Position numbers and translations under genes: made by a program. A DNA stretch of 8,538 bases from contig CALBRU010000064.1 of NCBI GenBank assembly GCA_937927695.1, positions 1-8,538 on the forward strand, written 5' to 3'. This stretch comes from an uncultured Thiomonas sp. Lineage in GTDB: Bacteria > Pseudomonadota > Gammaproteobacteria > Burkholderiales > Burkholderiaceae_C. Shown here in pieces: positions 7,426 through 8,538 of the stretch. Positions within the stretch are counted from its first letter, which is position 1, and each line of letters starts with the position of its first letter. A model generated the notes under the pieces. It saw nothing but the letters and a program-made list of their open reading frames with translations. It did no database searches and was not told the origin of the DNA.

Positions 7426-7442
7426 AGGGCTCTGACGGCCCT
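7426..7442 (-). other. Short hairpin between ClC and MFS genes
   Basis: AGGGC (7426-7430) and GCCCT (7438-7442) can pair across a 7-base loop in the 68-bp gap between the ClC stop and the MFS start. No T-tract follows on the minus strand, so it gives at most weak termination or may be chance. No clear promoter for the MFS gene is visible in this gap, so read-through from the ClC gene is possible. Confidence 0.25.
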
Positions 7443-7465
7443 TCAAACTTCGCTCAAAGCAGCAT

Positions 7466-8492
7466 TCATCGCGGCTTTTCATCCGCTGACGCAGCCGCCT
7501 GGGCAGCCTGATCCCCGGGCTGCGGCTCGCTGCGCAAGGGCGCGAAATACTTTTGTTCCGCCAGCGCCTCATACAGCGGCGGGGTAAAGAAATTCGCCAC
7601 CCGGCTACTGATGAGCGCAGTGGCCATGAGCGGAATCACCAGCCCGCCGCCGTTGATCATTTCCATCACAATGACAAACGAAGTCAGCGGCGACTGCGTG
7701 ACTGCGGCAAGATAGCCCACCATGCAGATGGCCACCAGCGCCGACTGCGGATACTGCCCGAACCACTGGCTGACCCACTGGCCGAAGCCTGCACCGATGG
7801 ACAGCGAGGGCGAGAACAGCCCGCCCGGCAGCCCGGTGATGTAGGACAACACCATGCTGAGCCACTTCACCAGCGGGTAGTACCAGCTCACCTGCTCGCC
7901 CTGATTCATCAGCAAATGCCGCGCCTGATCGTAGCCGCTGCCCCAGGTCTGCCCGGCCGTAGCGATGCCGATGATGGCCACCAGCAGGCCCAGCCCCGCG
8001 CCCCACGCCAGCGGCGACCGCTCGCGCCAAGCCAGCACCTTCGCAGGAATCCACCGCGCCTGTTTGAGCAAGGCCAAATTGAACGCCGCCCCGGCCAGAC
8101 CGCAGAGCACCGCAGCAATCAGCACCGGCAGAACGAAGGCAAGGGGAAAAATGTCCGGCGCGGTGATCTGGCCAAAATACAGATAGTTGCCAGCCAGCGC
8201 CAACGAGACCAGGCCGGAGAACACGATGCTGGTGATGAGCACGCCGTTGGTTCGCACCTCGAAGCTGCGGGTGAGTTCCTCGATGGCAAACAGAATACCG
8301 GCCAGCGGCGTGTTGAACGCTCCCGACAGCCCCGCCGCCGAGCCCGCCAGCAGCAACATGCGCTCCATGCGCAGCGATACACGGGGATAAAACCGCCGCA
8401 TCTCGTTCATGATCGAGGCGCCGATGTGCACCGTTGGCCCCTCGCGGCCCAGCGTCAGGCCACCCAGCATGCCCATCAGCCCGAGACCGAGC
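7466..8492 (-). CDS. ClC-family chloride transporter, N-terminus missing
   Basis: About 341 codons of a ClC chloride channel or H+/Cl- antiporter are present. The gene is cut at its 5' end where genuine sequence stops (8492). An apparent ATG at 8476 lies inside the membrane domain and is not the start; the upstream codons read LGLGL into the adapter. Landmarks are GREGP, with the external gating glutamate, LSGAFNTPLAGILFAIEEL, LPGGLFSPSLSIGAGFG near the chloride filter, and PPLYEALAEQ, with the tyrosine matching the inner gate Tyr of E. coli ClcA. The IEE pair corresponds to Glu202-Glu203 of ClcA; keeping the proton-path glutamate favours an H+/Cl- exchanger over a channel. Compared with ClcA, roughly 130 N-terminal residues are missing, including the GSGIP chloride motif. 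The C-terminus is a short polar tail without CBS domains. Confidence 0.92.
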
Positions 8493-8538
8493 AGATCGGA
8501 AGAGCGTCGTGTAGGGAAAGAGTGTAGATCTCGGTGGT
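8493..8538. other. Illumina adapter contamination at contig end
   Basis: From AGATCGGAAGAGCGTCGTGT onward, all 46 bases match the Illumina TruSeq read-through adapter (reverse complement of the universal adapter) as I know it. It abuts the ClC coding sequence directly and breaks it. Any ORF that runs through it, such as a plus-strand one ending in an IGRASCRERV-like tail, is an artefact. Confidence 0.97.

Noticed and set aside
7553..8527. Plus-strand ORF of 324 codons ending inside the terminal adapter
   Set aside because: It is antisense to the ClC gene and its last residues are the translated adapter.

Overview
The window is an ordinary-looking, GC-rich proteobacterial chromosome segment, most likely from a betaproteobacterium of the order Burkholderiales. 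The evidence for that is high GC at third codon positions, an RlmL-type methyltransferase without a fused RlmK half, a glycerol kinase lacking the enteric regulatory sites, a small lipoprotein of a type I associate with Burkholderiales, and a close Lrp homologue. A Thiomonas-like origin is possible but I cannot prove it. I see no phage, transposase, tRNA, rRNA, CRISPR array or defence system. The last 46 bases (8493-8538) are not biological: they match the Illumina TruSeq read-through adapter, so the contig really ends at 8492.

Layout from left to right. On the plus strand lie a membrane protein with a GIDE-like domain and a canonical EF-hand loop (open at the left edge), a GC-rich element with two perfect hairpins, and an RlmL-like 23S rRNA methyltransferase gene. 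The latter converges on a minus-strand tatA 5 bp away. Also on the minus strand are glpK and, just upstream of it, a 55-codon lipoprotein gene. The two are 10 bp apart and look like an operon, with a sigma70-like promoter whose -10 box lies inside an inverted repeat. Divergent from that operon, on the plus strand, is an acetoacetate decarboxylase gene.

An intergenic stretch of about 316 bp (5251-5566) holds hairpins, a candidate promoter, two ATTGTCA repeats spaced 11 bp apart, and a 20-codon ORF whose 3' end overlaps the start of an Lrp/AsnC-family regulator gene. That gene ends in a textbook intrinsic terminator. Convergent to it on the minus strand are an MFS transporter gene of the anion:cation symporter type and, upstream of that, a ClC chloride transporter gene cut off by the end of the true sequence.

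The genes do not form one pathway. Local themes are glycerol entry into central metabolism (glpK), acetoacetate decarboxylation (adc), amino-acid-responsive regulation (lrp) and ion or organic-acid transport. The items most worth a second look are the lipoprotein-glpK operon and its operator-like repeat, the structured lrp leader with its small ORF, the GIDE/EF-hand protein, and the adapter contamination.
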